A DNA stretch of 64,000 nucleotides, from positions 1 to 64,000 of IMG/VR virus record IMGVR_UViG_3300018426_001942. One strand, written 5' to 3'. The position numbers and the translations under genes were made by a program. The stretch is from a virus. This document shows, piece after piece, positions 43,614-51,323 of the stretch. The notes under the pieces were generated by a model. That model was not told the origin of the DNA. It saw nothing but the letters and a program-made list of their open reading frames with translations, and searched no databases. Numbering within the stretch: position 1 is the first letter of the stretch; each line of letters opens with the position of its first letter.

Positions 43614-44090
43614 ATGGCATATTCACAAAAAGTAATCGACCGATTTGAGCAGGTTACAAATAACCCAGGCGCTCATGGGGTAGGTCGGTTTGACCCTAAC
43701 GATCCAAACGTTGCTATAGGCATGACAGGTGCTCCTGCATGTGGTGATGTTATGAAACTAGATCTAAAACTTAATCCAGAAACTGAAGTTATAGAAGATG
43801 TAAAATTTAAAACTTATGGTTGCGGAAGTGCAATAGCATCTAGTAGTATGTTTGTCGAAATGCTTATCGGCAAAACAATCGAAGAAGCAAAGCAGATAAA
43901 AGATAAAGAAATTGCTGAAGCATTAGAATTGCCGCCTATCAAAATACACTGTTCTGTACTAGCAGAAGATAGTATTCAACGTGCTATTAAAGATTGGGAA
44001 GAAAAGAAAGCAGGTCGAAAAGGCACTTTTTTAGACAGCATGATTAAAAAAGATGACAGCATGATTGGCCATAACGGAGGACCTAAATAG
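43614..44090 (+). CDS. iscU: IscU Fe-S cluster scaffold protein
   Basis: A 158-residue protein very close to proteobacterial IscU. All cluster-site residues are present: Cys43 and Asp45 (GAPACGDVMKL), Cys70 (YGCGSAIASSS), Lys110, His112 and Cys113 (LPPIKIHCSVLAED). LPPIK is also the HscA chaperone recognition site. IscU receives sulfur from IscS and builds [2Fe-2S]/[4Fe-4S] clusters. The family normally ends near residue 135; here about 25 extra residues end in MIGHNGGPK, a tail sequence I associate with alphaproteobacteria and their phages. It lacks a clear ribosome site but has a consensus promoter and operator-like repeat. No cysteine desulfurase is seen here, so host IscS would be used. 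Confidence 0.95.
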   Translation: MAYSQKVIDRFEQVTNNPGAHGVGRFDPNDPNVAIGMTGAPACGDVMKLDLKLNPETEVIEDVKFKTYGCGSAIASSSMFVEMLIGKTIEEAKQIKDKEIAEALELPPIKIHCSVLAEDSIQRAIKDWEEKKAGRKGTFLDSMIKKDDSMIGHNGGPK

Positions 44091-44287
44091 TGCCGGAAAA
44101 ATTCAAGCCCAGTCATTCAATAAGGGATAAAGCAACCGGTAAAAACAAAGAGGTCCATTTCTATCTAAAACAAACACCTAAAGAAGAACTAATAGAATAT
44201 CTAAACAGTCTATCTGCTAAACCAAAAATTAAAAATAAAGTTAGACGAGAACTTATTCGTAGAGGTATAAAAATAATATACGAATGA
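44090..44287 (+). CDS. Conserved small phage protein, 65 aa (GTG start)
   Basis: The GTG at 44090 overlaps the iscU stop (TAGTG). The 65-residue basic protein (MPEKFKPSHSIRDKATGKN, then HFYLKQTPKEELIEYLNS and KVRRELIRRGIKII) belongs to a small, well conserved family in marine T4-like phages. A helix-turn-helix-like end is possible. Its function is unknown. The stop overlaps the next start. Confidence 0.7.
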   Translation: MPEKFKPSHSIRDKATGKNKEVHFYLKQTPKEELIEYLNSLSAKPKIKNKVRRELIRRGIKIIYE

Positions 44288-44463
44288 TGACTATCATAAT
44301 ACTTACAGTCTTACTAGCTATTGTTTGTTTTGTAAGTATGTGGTTCTTGATAGACGTTTTAAATGACAAATGCGGAAGTAAAGGTATTCTTCCTGATTCA
44401 TATGTAACACGTACAGGTGTTACACACACCGCAAAAAAATCTCGCTCCGAGCATATTAATTAA
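44284..44463 (+). CDS. Small membrane protein, 59 aa
   Basis: Starts in the ATGATGA overlap with the previous gene. Residues 2-25 are a strong membrane helix (TIIILTVLLAIVCFVSMWFL). A short soluble tail with one Cys and basic end (KKSRSEHIN) follows. First of a run of small membrane genes. Confidence 0.6.
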   Translation: MMTIIILTVLLAIVCFVSMWFLIDVLNDKCGSKGILPDSYVTRTGVTHTAKKSRSEHIN

Positions 44464-44494
44464 AATCATAATATACCCACTTTTTAAACTTTTT

Positions 44495-44502
44495 GATAAA
44501 TA
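44495..44502 (+). promoter_or_regulatory. GATAAATA word next to a sigma70 promoter
   Basis: The late-type octamer lies just upstream of TTGACA (44506), so early and late promoters may be stacked here. Confidence 0.4.
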
Positions 44503-44505
44503 AGG

Positions 44506-44537
44506 TTGACAAATATATTATATTGTTATATTATAAT
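44506..44537 (+). promoter_or_regulatory. Sigma70-type promoter of the membrane-protein island
   Basis: TTGACA (44506-44511) with TATTAT at 17 bp (44529-44534) or TATAAT at 20 bp (44532-44537). The -10 area is part of a 16-bp perfect AT palindrome (44526-44541). Confidence 0.6.
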
Positions 44538-44563
44538 ATAAAAATTACTAATATTATTATAAA

Positions 44564-44665
44564 GTGAAATTTCAAAAATATGACTATGAGAAAATTCGAG
44601 ATCATCTTGAAGTAACTTTTCTTGTGGCTATTTTTGTGATTTCATTATTTGGAGTAAACATATAA
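44564..44665 (+). CDS. Possible 33-aa membrane peptide (GTG start)
   Basis: A GTG-started frame of 33 codons with a charged start (MKFQKYDYEKIRDHLEV) and a hydrophobic end (TFLVAIFVISLFGVNI), ending in TAATG with the next gene. No ribosome site is clear. Supported mainly by the overlap and the membrane helix. Confidence 0.4.
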   Translation: MKFQKYDYEKIRDHLEVTFLVAIFVISLFGVNI

Positions 44666-44847
44666 TGGAATTTATTTTAATAAGTTTTGCTAGTATCGTA
44701 GTAAGTTACTTTTATTTGAAGTATGCACCTATGCATGACTTACACTATGTCCTTACTATGAGAAATATGGCAAACGAAACACACAGGACTAACGGAGATA
44801 ATGAGCACATTAATATTGAAACTAAAGGAGAACGAGCAGGTTTGTAA
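44665..44847 (+). CDS. Small membrane protein, 60 aa
   Basis: GGAG lies 12 nt before the ATG. An N-terminal membrane helix (residues 2-19, EFILISFASIVVSYFYLK) is followed by a polar segment with HRTNGDNEHINIETKGE. The 3' end overlaps the next small gene in another frame by 47 nt. No family recognised. Confidence 0.55.
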   Translation: MEFILISFASIVVSYFYLKYAPMHDLHYVLTMRNMANETHRTNGDNEHINIETKGERAGL

Positions 44848-44935
44848 ATTTTGTGAAGCAATTAATTTTGTTTTCATGTTAACAACACCACTTGCACTAC
44901 CTTTATTAATTATGTACGCCGCAACGTACAACTAA
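44801..44935 (+). CDS. Small membrane protein with CxxC, 44 aa
   Basis: Starts inside the preceding gene, 4 nt after a CGGAGAT ribosome site. It has a Lys/Glu-rich start, a Cys-x-x-Cys pair (QVCKFCEA) before a hydrophobic helix (INFVFMLTTPLALPLLIMYA). The CxxC next to a membrane helix could bind a metal or be redox active; unproven. Confidence 0.5.
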   Translation: MSTLILKLKENEQVCKFCEAINFVFMLTTPLALPLLIMYAATYN

Positions 44936-44938
44936 AAA

Positions 44939-45121
44939 ATGGCAACAAAGAATTATACTGAAGCAACACCCAAGGATATCAAAAATTGGGAGAACACCGA
45001 TTACTTCCGAAAAAGTGACTTTAGTGTAATGAAACTGTTTGTTGCTATTCCTACCCTTATACAAATATCAGCATTACTTGCAATGTTTGCTATCTTCTAC
45101 CTAAATACCCTTATTTTTTAA
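44939..45121 (+). CDS. Small membrane protein, 60 aa
   Basis: Follows the previous stop by 3 nt. Polar N-terminal half (MATKNYTEATPKDIKNWENT), then one membrane helix (residues 33-58, LFVAIPTLIQISALLAMFAI). It looks like a single-pass protein with a cytoplasmic N-terminus. Function unknown. Confidence 0.6.
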   Translation: MATKNYTEATPKDIKNWENTDYFRKSDFSVMKLFVAIPTLIQISALLAMFAIFYLNTLIF

Positions 45122-45127
45122 TAAATA
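45120..45127 (+). promoter_or_regulatory. Weak late-promoter candidate AATAAATA
   Basis: Lies 25 nt before the ATG at 45153; GAGGG follows as ribosome site. First base differs from the usual G. Confidence 0.3.
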
Positions 45128-45152
45128 CAGTATAACAAAAGAGGGCACATTT

Positions 45153-45515
45153 ATGTGGGAAATGATAGAACGCATGGCGAGTGATCGTCTATGGATTTAT
45201 ACAGCAATAGCTGGTAGTATCTTTGGTGCTTTATTCATTGCATGGATTAGAGATACACGTATTGCGCTTTGGGCATACGGTAAATGGGATTGGTTACTTG
45301 ATAGCATTAGAGACAAGTTTGGTTGGACTTGGTTTAACCAAGATCCGCATGCTTGGCGTAAAGTAAATCCCAATATAGCCCGTAAGATCGACGAACTAGA
45401 AACTAGAATTATTAAACTAGAAAAGCATAGCCATCCATGTAAAGAACTACACGAGTTTGATGTTTGGCCAGAACTAGATGCTAGAATTAAGAAATTAGAG
45501 GGTAAGAAAAAATGA
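45153..45515 (+). CDS. Membrane-anchored protein with coiled coil, 120 aa
   Basis: One N-terminal membrane helix (residues 13-31, LWIYTAIAGSIFGALFIAW), a Trp-rich amphipathic region (WAYGKWDWLLD, FGWTWFNQDPHAW), and a C-terminal charged helix with heptads (ARKIDELETRIIKLEKHSH). A ribosome site GAGGG precedes the ATG. It overlaps the next gene by 4 nt (ATGA). Likely works with it at the inner membrane, perhaps as an antiholin or lysis regulator; inference. Confidence 0.6.
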   Translation: MWEMIERMASDRLWIYTAIAGSIFGALFIAWIRDTRIALWAYGKWDWLLDSIRDKFGWTWFNQDPHAWRKVNPNIARKIDELETRIIKLEKHSHPCKELHEFDVWPELDARIKKLEGKKK

Positions 45516-45805
45516 GTGACGAAATTCAAACAAAAAAAGTAAACATAGAACTAGAAGTAGATACAAATACAGTAGACAGTTCAAAAAATAGATTTCAATC
45601 ATGGATTGATCTAGCAAAAGCTGTTGACAGTTGGAGAATTTTTCCACGCATTTTTATAACTACATACATTTACTTGCTGTACAAAGTTGTAATTTGGTAC
45701 ATGGGTATTGAAGATCCTACAATGGAACAGTCAGGACTTGTAAGTATTGTTGTAGGTGCTGGTGCTGCATGGTTTGGTTTATACACCGGAACTAGTAAAA
45801 AGTAA
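45512..45805 (+). CDS. Holin candidate, 97 aa
   Basis: Residues 1-45 are soluble. Two hydrophobic segments follow (IFITTYIYLLYKVVIWYM, about 47-65, and LVSIVVGAGAAWFGLYTG, about 76-93), with a short basic end (TSKK). Size, two helices and basic tail fit class II/III-type holins, and the position a few genes from endolysin and spanins agrees. Not proven by homology. Confidence 0.5.
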   Translation: MSDEIQTKKVNIELEVDTNTVDSSKNRFQSWIDLAKAVDSWRIFPRIFITTYIYLLYKVVIWYMGIEDPTMEQSGLVSIVVGAGAAWFGLYTGTSKK

Positions 45806-45828
45806 CAGCATAATCAATAAGTAATAGT

Positions 45829-46668
45829 ATGGACCACTATTCCGTACTAGGCGTATCTAAAACAGCTACCGATAAAGAAATTAAAACCGCTTTTAGAAAA
45901 TTAGCGGCAAAGCATCATCCTGACAAAGGCGGTGATAGTAAAAAGTTTGTGCAAATTAAAGATGCATATGAAACTTTAATTGATCCGCAAAAGAGAGCTG
46001 AGTACGATAATCCTCAACCCCAATTTGGACAGTATCAGAGAGGATTTGATTTTAACAATGTCAATCCTGACATACAGGACTTGTTTGGTCAAATGTTTAG
46101 AAACGGTACAGACCCGTTTAGACCACCTCCTCGTAGAAACAAGGATATTACTATTGCCGCTAAAGTAACACTTGAAGATGTTCTCAAAGGTAAGAATCTA
46201 ATTGCAAGTTATAAATTAAGAAGCGGCAACACCGAAACAGTTGAGATAAACATACCTCCTGGTATTAGAGATGGTGATACTATAAGATATGGAGGCTTAG
46301 GAGATGATTTCTTACAATTTGCTAGAGGAGATTTACATGTTAAAATACAAATTCTACCTCACACAGATTGGCAAAGAGATGGTATAAATCTTTATAGAGA
46401 ATATTCTGTAAATGCTCTTGACTTAATTACAGGAACTAGTATAATAGTAGATACACTTGAAGGAAGACAGTTAGATCTTAAAATACCTAAAGGAACGAAG
46501 GTAGGATGTAGATTTAATATAGCACAACATGGCTTACCAGACAGACGTAATGGTGTGCGTGGAAACGCATATATAATAATAAATGCTCATATACCACAAA
46601 TAGATAACCCACAGGTGTTAGAGTATATAAAAAGTATGAAAAAGATAATAAACAATGAAACTGATTAA
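45829..46668 (+). CDS. dnaJ: DnaJ/CbpA-type co-chaperone
   Basis: A 279-residue Hsp40. The J domain is residues 1-65, with the HPD triad at 30-32 (KHHPDKGGD). A Gly/Phe-poor linker leads to two C-terminal beta-domains (ITIAAKVTLEDVLKGKN, VEINIPPGIRDGDTIRYGG, DLHVKIQILPHTDWQRDGI). The Cys-rich zinc domain of classic DnaJ is missing, so it is CbpA-like. It would stimulate host DnaK ATPase and may bias it to phage proteins. It overlaps the deformylase gene by 14 nt. Confidence 0.9.
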   Translation: MDHYSVLGVSKTATDKEIKTAFRKLAAKHHPDKGGDSKKFVQIKDAYETLIDPQKRAEYDNPQPQFGQYQRGFDFNNVNPDIQDLFGQMFRNGTDPFRPPPRRNKDITIAAKVTLEDVLKGKNLIASYKLRSGNTETVEINIPPGIRDGDTIRYGGLGDDFLQFARGDLHVKIQILPHTDWQRDGINLYREYSVNALDLITGTSIIVDTLEGRQLDLKIPKGTKVGCRFNIAQHGLPDRRNGVRGNAYIIINAHIPQIDNPQVLEYIKSMKKIINNETD

Positions 46669-47161
46669 ATCTCCAGATCCGTGGTTAGAAAAGGTTGTAG
46701 ATCCTTTTGATTTCGAAAAGCACGATGCCGAACAAATTTCCAAAGAAATGCTTGAAATTATGGAGCAAGAAGGCGGAATAGGATTGAGTGCAAATCAAGT
46801 TGGGTTCAATGGACAAATTTTTGTTATGAAGCCGCATTTGCTAGAAGATAATAGTCCACTTACAATTATTAACCCAAGCATAGAGCAAGTAACAGTAAAC
46901 GCAGAATCTATGCCAGAAGGGTGTTTAAGTCATCCAAATTTGTTTTTAAAGGTTAGTAGACCTAGAGGTATTGTTGTAAAATATCTTGACACACAGCAAA
47001 AAGAATGTATAATAGAATTATACGATATAGATGCAAGATGTTTTTTACATGAATACGATCACTTACAGGGTATCGAATTTACTAGTCGTGTATCTCGCCT
47101 TAAACTTGATATGGCAAGAAAGAAGCAAATAAAATTAAGGAAAAAATATCCACATGGTTGA
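46655..47161 (+). CDS. def: Peptide deformylase
   Basis: A 168-residue enzyme with all three family motifs: GIGLSANQ (41-48), EGCLS with metal ligand Cys90, and HEYDH with His132, catalytic Glu133 and His136. It removes the N-formyl group from new proteins. Phage deformylases are common in marine T4-like phages and are thought to help turnover of host photosystem proteins in cyanobacteria; here a role in processing many phage proteins is more likely (inference). It overlaps dnaJ by 14 nt and clpA by 8 nt. Confidence 0.93.
   Translation: MKLIKSPDPWLEKVVDPFDFEKHDAEQISKEMLEIMEQEGGIGLSANQVGFNGQIFVMKPHLLEDNSPLTIINPSIEQVTVNAESMPEGCLSHPNLFLKVSRPRGIVVKYLDTQQKECIIELYDIDARCFLHEYDHLQGIEFTSRVSRLKLDMARKKQIKLRKKYPHG
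46986..47013 (+). promoter_or_regulatory. Possible intragenic sigma70 promoter for clpA
   Basis: TTGACA (46986-46991), 16 bp and TATAAT (47008-47013) inside the def coding region, about 140 nt upstream of clpA. Consensus elements, but coding constraints may explain them. Confidence 0.35.
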
Positions 47162-49394
47162 ACCAAGCAAAGAACTACAATTAGTATTTGAAAAAGCAAT
47201 CGCAGATGCTAGAAAACTTCAACACGAGTATGTTACAGTTGAACATATTCTATTCGCTATGCTTTGCGAAGAAAACTTTGAAAACATAGTTACAGGTTAT
47301 GGTGCTGACCCTGCCTTTATAAAATCTAATTTAGAAAATCATTTAAAAACCGCTTTAGATGATATTAAAGTTGACGGAACAAAGCACAAGCCTAAAAAAA
47401 CACAGGCTGTTGAACGTGTTCTAAACAGAGCGTTTACTCAAGTTCTATTTAGCGGTCGTAATCAAATAGAACTAAGCGATGTATTCATTAGTATACTAAA
47501 TGAAAAGAAATCTATTGCTACATATTGGATAGAAAAAGCAGGCATTTCTAAAGACAGATTTGCAGATTACATTTCGAATGAGCATGAAGACTTTGATGAT
47601 GAAGAATTAAGCGGTGCAGCCGCAAAAGCACTTCGTGCATTTACTTCTAATCTAAACGACGAAGTAAGAAAACAACGTGTAGATCCTATTATCGGACGTT
47701 CAGAAGAACTAGATGCTATTGCTCTTGCACTAGGACGCCGTCAAAAAAATAATGTACTTTTAGTTGGTGATCCAGGTGTTGGTAAAACCGCTATTGCAGA
47801 AGGTTTAGCATTTAAAATTGTAAATGACGATGTACCAGAATTCCTAAAAGAGTATGAAGTATACAATCTAGATATTGGTGCTATGCTCGCTGGCTCTAAA
47901 TATCGTGGAGACTTTGAAGAACGTCTAAAGTTAGTCATCAAAGGACTACAGAAAAAAGGCAAAACTGTAATGTTTATCGACGAAGCTCATATGATGAGCG
48001 GAGCAGGAGCAGGCGGGCAAGACAAATCAAACGATTTGGCTAATATGTTAAAGCCAGCACTTGCAAAAGGTAACTTAAAAGTTGTTGCTTCAACTACTTG
48101 GGAAGAATTCCGTAAGAGCTTTGAAAAAGATCGTGCATTGATGCGCCGTTTCCAACGTGTTACAGTTGACGAGCCAAATGCAGAAGTAGCAAAAGATATT
48201 CTACGTGGTATTAAAAAGTACTATGAGGACTATCACAAAACACAAATCACAGAGCAAGCAATTGAAGCTGCTGTAAAATTAAGTGTAAAGTATCAAACAG
48301 ATAAAAAACTTCCTGATAAGGCTATTGACTTAATTGATGTAGCATGTAGTAGATTTAATTTGAAAGATCCTGAAGTTGAAAAACTAGTAACAGAGGAAGA
48401 AATTCAATTTGAACTTGCTAAGATGATTAACATGCCTGTTGAAAATATTGCAGAGAAAGAAACAAGTAATCTAGCACATCTAGAAACCAACATGAAAAAA
48501 GCGGTGTATGGACAAGACGAAGCAATTGATAAAATTGTTGATAAAATTCTTGTTGCACAAGCAGGTCTTAAACCTGACGATAAGCCAATTGGTAGTTTTA
48601 TCTTTATGGGGCCAACCGGTACAGGTAAAACAGAAACAGCCAAGCAACTAGCAGAACAACTAGGTGTAAAACTAGTCCGTTTTGATATGAGTGAATATCA
48701 AGAGAAGCACAGTGTTGCTAAACTAATTGGGTCGCCTCCAGGTTATGTAGGTTACGAAGAAGATGCTGGCCAGTTAATTACAAAACTACAAGAAAATCCA
48801 AACTGTGTGTTACTGTTAGATGAAATCGAAAAGGCACACCCAGATGTTTCACAAATATTACTACAGTTAATGGATAATGGTAAAGTTACAGGTAGTAACA
48901 GTAAAGAAGCAGATGCACGTAATTGTGTTCTTATCCTTACAACTAACCTAGGTGCAAGTGATGCAGAGAAAAATCTAATTGGATTCAACGACGAGTTTGA
49001 ATTAGAATATGAAGATAAAGCACTTAAGAAATTCTTTGCTCCAGAATTCCGTAACAGACTTGATGCAACTATTATATTCAAGAAACTTTCTAAAGAAATT
49101 ATGTTGAAGATAGTTGGTAAGTTCTTAGTTGAACTTAAAGACATGGTAAAAGATAAAGGAGTCAAGATCGAAGTTGATTCTGAAGCATTAGACTATCTTG
49201 TAGATAAAGGTTTCGATCCTAAAATGGGTGCAAGACCGTTAGCAAGAGTAATTGATAATGAAATCAAACGTCCACTATCAAAAGAATTACTCTTTGGTAA
49301 TTTAAAATCTGGCGGTAGTGTAACAATTAAATTCAACGAAGATGATGAAAGCCTATACTTGGAAAGTTTAGGGGAATCACTTGTTGAACTTTGA
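47154..49394 (+). CDS. clpA: ClpA-type AAA+ unfoldase
   Basis: A 746-residue Clp ATPase. It has a Clp-N repeat domain (residues 1-140, VEHILFAMLCEE), a first AAA+ module with Walker A GDPGVGKT (about 206), and a second with GPTGTGKT (about 485) and Walker B CVLLLDEIEKAHPD. The coiled-coil M domain of ClpB/ClpC is absent, so this is ClpA-like. Between the two parts of module 2, LIGFNDEFE sits where ClpA carries its IGL/IGF ClpP-docking loop. It should therefore feed substrates into host ClpP; no clpP gene is seen here. It overlaps def by 8 nt. Confidence 0.9.
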   Translation: MVEPSKELQLVFEKAIADARKLQHEYVTVEHILFAMLCEENFENIVTGYGADPAFIKSNLENHLKTALDDIKVDGTKHKPKKTQAVERVLNRAFTQVLFSGRNQIELSDVFISILNEKKSIATYWIEKAGISKDRFADYISNEHEDFDDEELSGAAAKALRAFTSNLNDEVRKQRVDPIIGRSEELDAIALALGRRQKNNVLLVGDPGVGKTAIAEGLAFKIVNDDVPEFLKEYEVYNLDIGAMLAGSKYRGDFEERLKLVIKGLQKKGKTVMFIDEAHMMSGAGAGGQDKSNDLANMLKPALAKGNLKVVASTTWEEFRKSFEKDRALMRRFQRVTVDEPNAEVAKDILRGIKKYYEDYHKTQITEQAIEAAVKLSVKYQTDKKLPDKAIDLIDVACSRFNLKDPEVEKLVTEEEIQFELAKMINMPVENIAEKETSNLAHLETNMKKAVYGQDEAIDKIVDKILVAQAGLKPDDKPIGSFIFMGPTGTGKTETAKQLAEQLGVKLVRFDMSEYQEKHSVAKLIGSPPGYVGYEEDAGQLITKLQENPNCVLLLDEIEKAHPDVSQILLQLMDNGKVTGSNSKEADARNCVLILTTNLGASDAEKNLIGFNDEFELEYEDKALKKFFAPEFRNRLDATIIFKKLSKEIMLKIVGKFLVELKDMVKDKGVKIEVDSEALDYLVDKGFDPKMGARPLARVIDNEIKRPLSKELLFGNLKSGGSVTIKFNEDDESLYLESLGESLVEL

Positions 49395-50049
49395 AACTAA
49401 AAAACTTTTCTATAACAAGTACCTGTACAAGCTGGTAATACACAACCAGCTTGCTGTTATTTTTAGAGATAAAAATCTAAATTATGCTCGCAAAGAAATA
49501 GATCTACTACAGCAAATGGTAGACGATAAGCATCAAATTGTTAAAACTTGGGGGTTTAATAGGACAAGTTATATTGACCGTAGGCATTTTGATGATGCAA
49601 AAATCTTACTAAACCTATTTTCGCATTTTGATCACGACGAGTATAAACTACGTATAGAGCGCAATGATATGTGCTTATATACTAACAGTAATAGTGTTAT
49701 TAATAATGTTTGTAGTAAAATCACGATAGACGAACTATGGCAACCAAATTTAAAGCACTTAAACTTGCTTGAAAAAAATGTTTTATTAGTCAACGGACCG
49801 TTTGATTACGAATATAAAGTTTATTTTAATGCAAGAACTATAGATGAGAACTTTCATAATTGGATTACACGCAACTCGGACAAAGTAAAAATTGGTAGAA
49901 TAGCGTTAGAAGAAGTAAAAAAGGGATTTGCCCCCAACTTGTATATGTATGTTAGAGATGAAAAAGTTTTACAACTTATCAGTCTACTTGTTGGACATAA
50001 TTTCCAATCTGTCCAAAGAGTTATCAGTACGCAAAATATAGATAAATAA
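49381..50049 (+). CDS. Conserved phage hypothetical, 222 aa (TTG start)
   Basis: Begins with TTG at 49381 (or 49384) overlapping the clpA stop. No ATG lies at a suitable place. The N-terminal FYNKYLYKLVIHNQLAVIF is basic and conserved-looking. The rest is alpha/beta with LRIERNDMCLYTNSNSVI and APNLYMYVRDEKVLQLISL. No motif recognised. Its stop overlaps a GATAAATA word. Confidence 0.65.
   Translation: MLNFETKKLFYNKYLYKLVIHNQLAVIFRDKNLNYARKEIDLLQQMVDDKHQIVKTWGFNRTSYIDRRHFDDAKILLNLFSHFDHDEYKLRIERNDMCLYTNSNSVINNVCSKITIDELWQPNLKHLNLLEKNVLLVNGPFDYEYKVYFNARTIDENFHNWITRNSDKVKIGRIALEEVKKGFAPNLYMYVRDEKVLQLISLLVGHNFQSVQRVISTQNIDK
50041..50048 (+). promoter_or_regulatory. GATAAATA word at a gene junction
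   Basis: Overlaps the stop codon at 50047-50049 and ends 5 nt before the ATG at 50054. This is too close for a normal leader, so a promoter here would give a leaderless message or be fortuitous. Confidence 0.3.
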
Positions 50050-50053
50050 CTAT

Positions 50054-50419
50054 ATGCCGAGCAATAGTGAAACAATTTTATCAACACAAACACACGTAGG
50101 GGATAGTAGCGTACAGACCCATACTGGTGACAAATATAAAGGGGACGGTTACTATAGTCGTAGTGATGGTCTTCACACTGTACAATATACAGTGAGCGGG
50201 TTCCAAGGAACTATACAAATGCAGGGTACACTTGCTGTTGATCCTGGCGCAGATGATTGGTTTACTATTTCAAATACAGAACTTACTAGCACCGACGATA
50301 GCGGTGTTTATAATACAGGCTCACACATATATAACTTTACAGGCAACTATGTTTGGGTAAGAGCTTATGTTAGTAATTGGACTGATGGCACTGTAAATAG
50401 TATTAATTTAAATCATTAA
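50054..50419 (+). CDS. Small beta-sandwich virion protein
   Basis: A 121-residue protein with the line FQGTIQMQGTLAVDPGADDWF and FTGNYVWVRAYVSNWTDGTV. Proteins with this alternating pattern (beta-sandwich, one Trp-Phe pair per strand) occur often in marine T4-like phages and are probably virion surface or decoration proteins. The exact role is not established. Confidence 0.65.
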   Translation: MPSNSETILSTQTHVGDSSVQTHTGDKYKGDGYYSRSDGLHTVQYTVSGFQGTIQMQGTLAVDPGADDWFTISNTELTSTDDSGVYNTGSHIYNFTGNYVWVRAYVSNWTDGTVNSINLNH

Positions 50420-50428
50420 GGTAACAAC

Positions 50429-50992
50429 ATGGAACATTTTGTAAGAATAGTAATGGAAAAACAAGAAGTTAATAGATTAGACGAGTCTATTTTTCCTAGT
50501 CAAGAGATATACGAAAGTGAGCAAGGTGCTACAGTAATTGAAATTCCCTTACCAAGATTGCTAGAAGAAGATGAAGCAGACGAGTATGCTAATAGACTAG
50601 CAAATCTTATGTTCAGTGAAGGGTATGAAGATTTTGATATTGAAATATCTACTGATGGTGATGCTGTTGTTACAGAAGAAACATATGACGGTGATGACTT
50701 TTTTGAAGAATATGGCGTTATGTGGTATAATGATGACGATATTATTGACGAAGCAGAATATCAAGGACGTAAGGTTCCGCTAGGCAAGCCAATGCGTGGT
50801 GATGTTAAGAAGTTCAAAGTATATGTTAAGGACCCAAAGACCAAGAATGTAAAGAAAGTTAATTTTGGCGATCCTAACATGAAGATTAAAAAGTCAAATC
50901 CAGCACGTAGACGTTCATTCCGTGCTAGACACAACTGTGATAACCCGGGTCCAAGAACTAAGGCACGTTACTGGTCATGTAGGAAGTGGTAA
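50429..50992 (+). CDS. Hypothetical acidic protein with conserved Cys-rich tail
   Basis: A 187-residue protein. Residues 1-110 are acidic. After KVPLGKPMRGDVKKFKVYV the C-terminus becomes basic and carries a conserved block (NPARRRSFRARHNCD, then TKARYWSCRKW) that I know from several unrelated marine phage proteins. AAGG precedes the ATG. The tail may bind DNA or zinc. It opens a cluster of proteins thought to be internal virion components. Confidence 0.65.
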   Translation: MEHFVRIVMEKQEVNRLDESIFPSQEIYESEQGATVIEIPLPRLLEEDEADEYANRLANLMFSEGYEDFDIEISTDGDAVVTEETYDGDDFFEEYGVMWYNDDDIIDEAEYQGRKVPLGKPMRGDVKKFKVYVKDPKTKNVKKVNFGDPNMKIKKSNPARRRSFRARHNCDNPGPRTKARYWSCRKW

Positions 50993-50993
50993 T

Positions 50994-51323
50994 ATGAAAC
51001 TTTTTGAACTAGATAAAAAAGACGAATTTACTTTACCATATGACGTTGCACAAGATTGCCAATGTTATATGAAAAACGACCCCATGTTTTACAGAAAAGA
51101 ATACTATCCTGTAATGTCATTACTTTCAGATAAGTTTAGAGCTGGTGAAGATATTAATTTTAATGAAGCTCTTTTGCCTTTAGTAAAATCAGCAATGGAA
51201 TCATACTGTAAAAAGTATGATTTAGATCCTCCACAAAGTGTGTTTACTGATGTAGATCAAGAGTCAATTATCGAACGTATTAAGTCTGAGGAAATTAAGA
51301 ACATAGAAGAAGGGGAATACTAA
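50994..51323 (+). CDS. Hypothetical protein, 109 aa
   Basis: Starts 1 nt after the previous stop. The ATG at 50994 is chosen over the in-frame 50922, which lies inside the previous gene. Helical and acidic, with ALLPLVKSAMESYCKKYDL and RIKSEEIKNIEEGEY. The N-terminus (MKLFELDKKDEF) resembles the short leaders of the neighbouring cluster but does not have a clear cleavage site. The stop overlaps the next start by one base. Confidence 0.6.
   Translation: MKLFELDKKDEFTLPYDVAQDCQCYMKNDPMFYRKEYYPVMSLLSDKFRAGEDINFNEALLPLVKSAMESYCKKYDLDPPQSVFTDVDQESIIERIKSEEIKNIEEGEY

Noticed and set aside
44526-44541. 16-bp AT palindrome as an operator
   Set aside because: Made only of A and T in a very AT-rich stretch; chance and the -10 box explain it well enough.
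44464-44563. tRNA or other structured RNA in the intergenic gap
   Set aside because: No cloverleaf arms or CCA-like end; the gap is filled by promoter elements.
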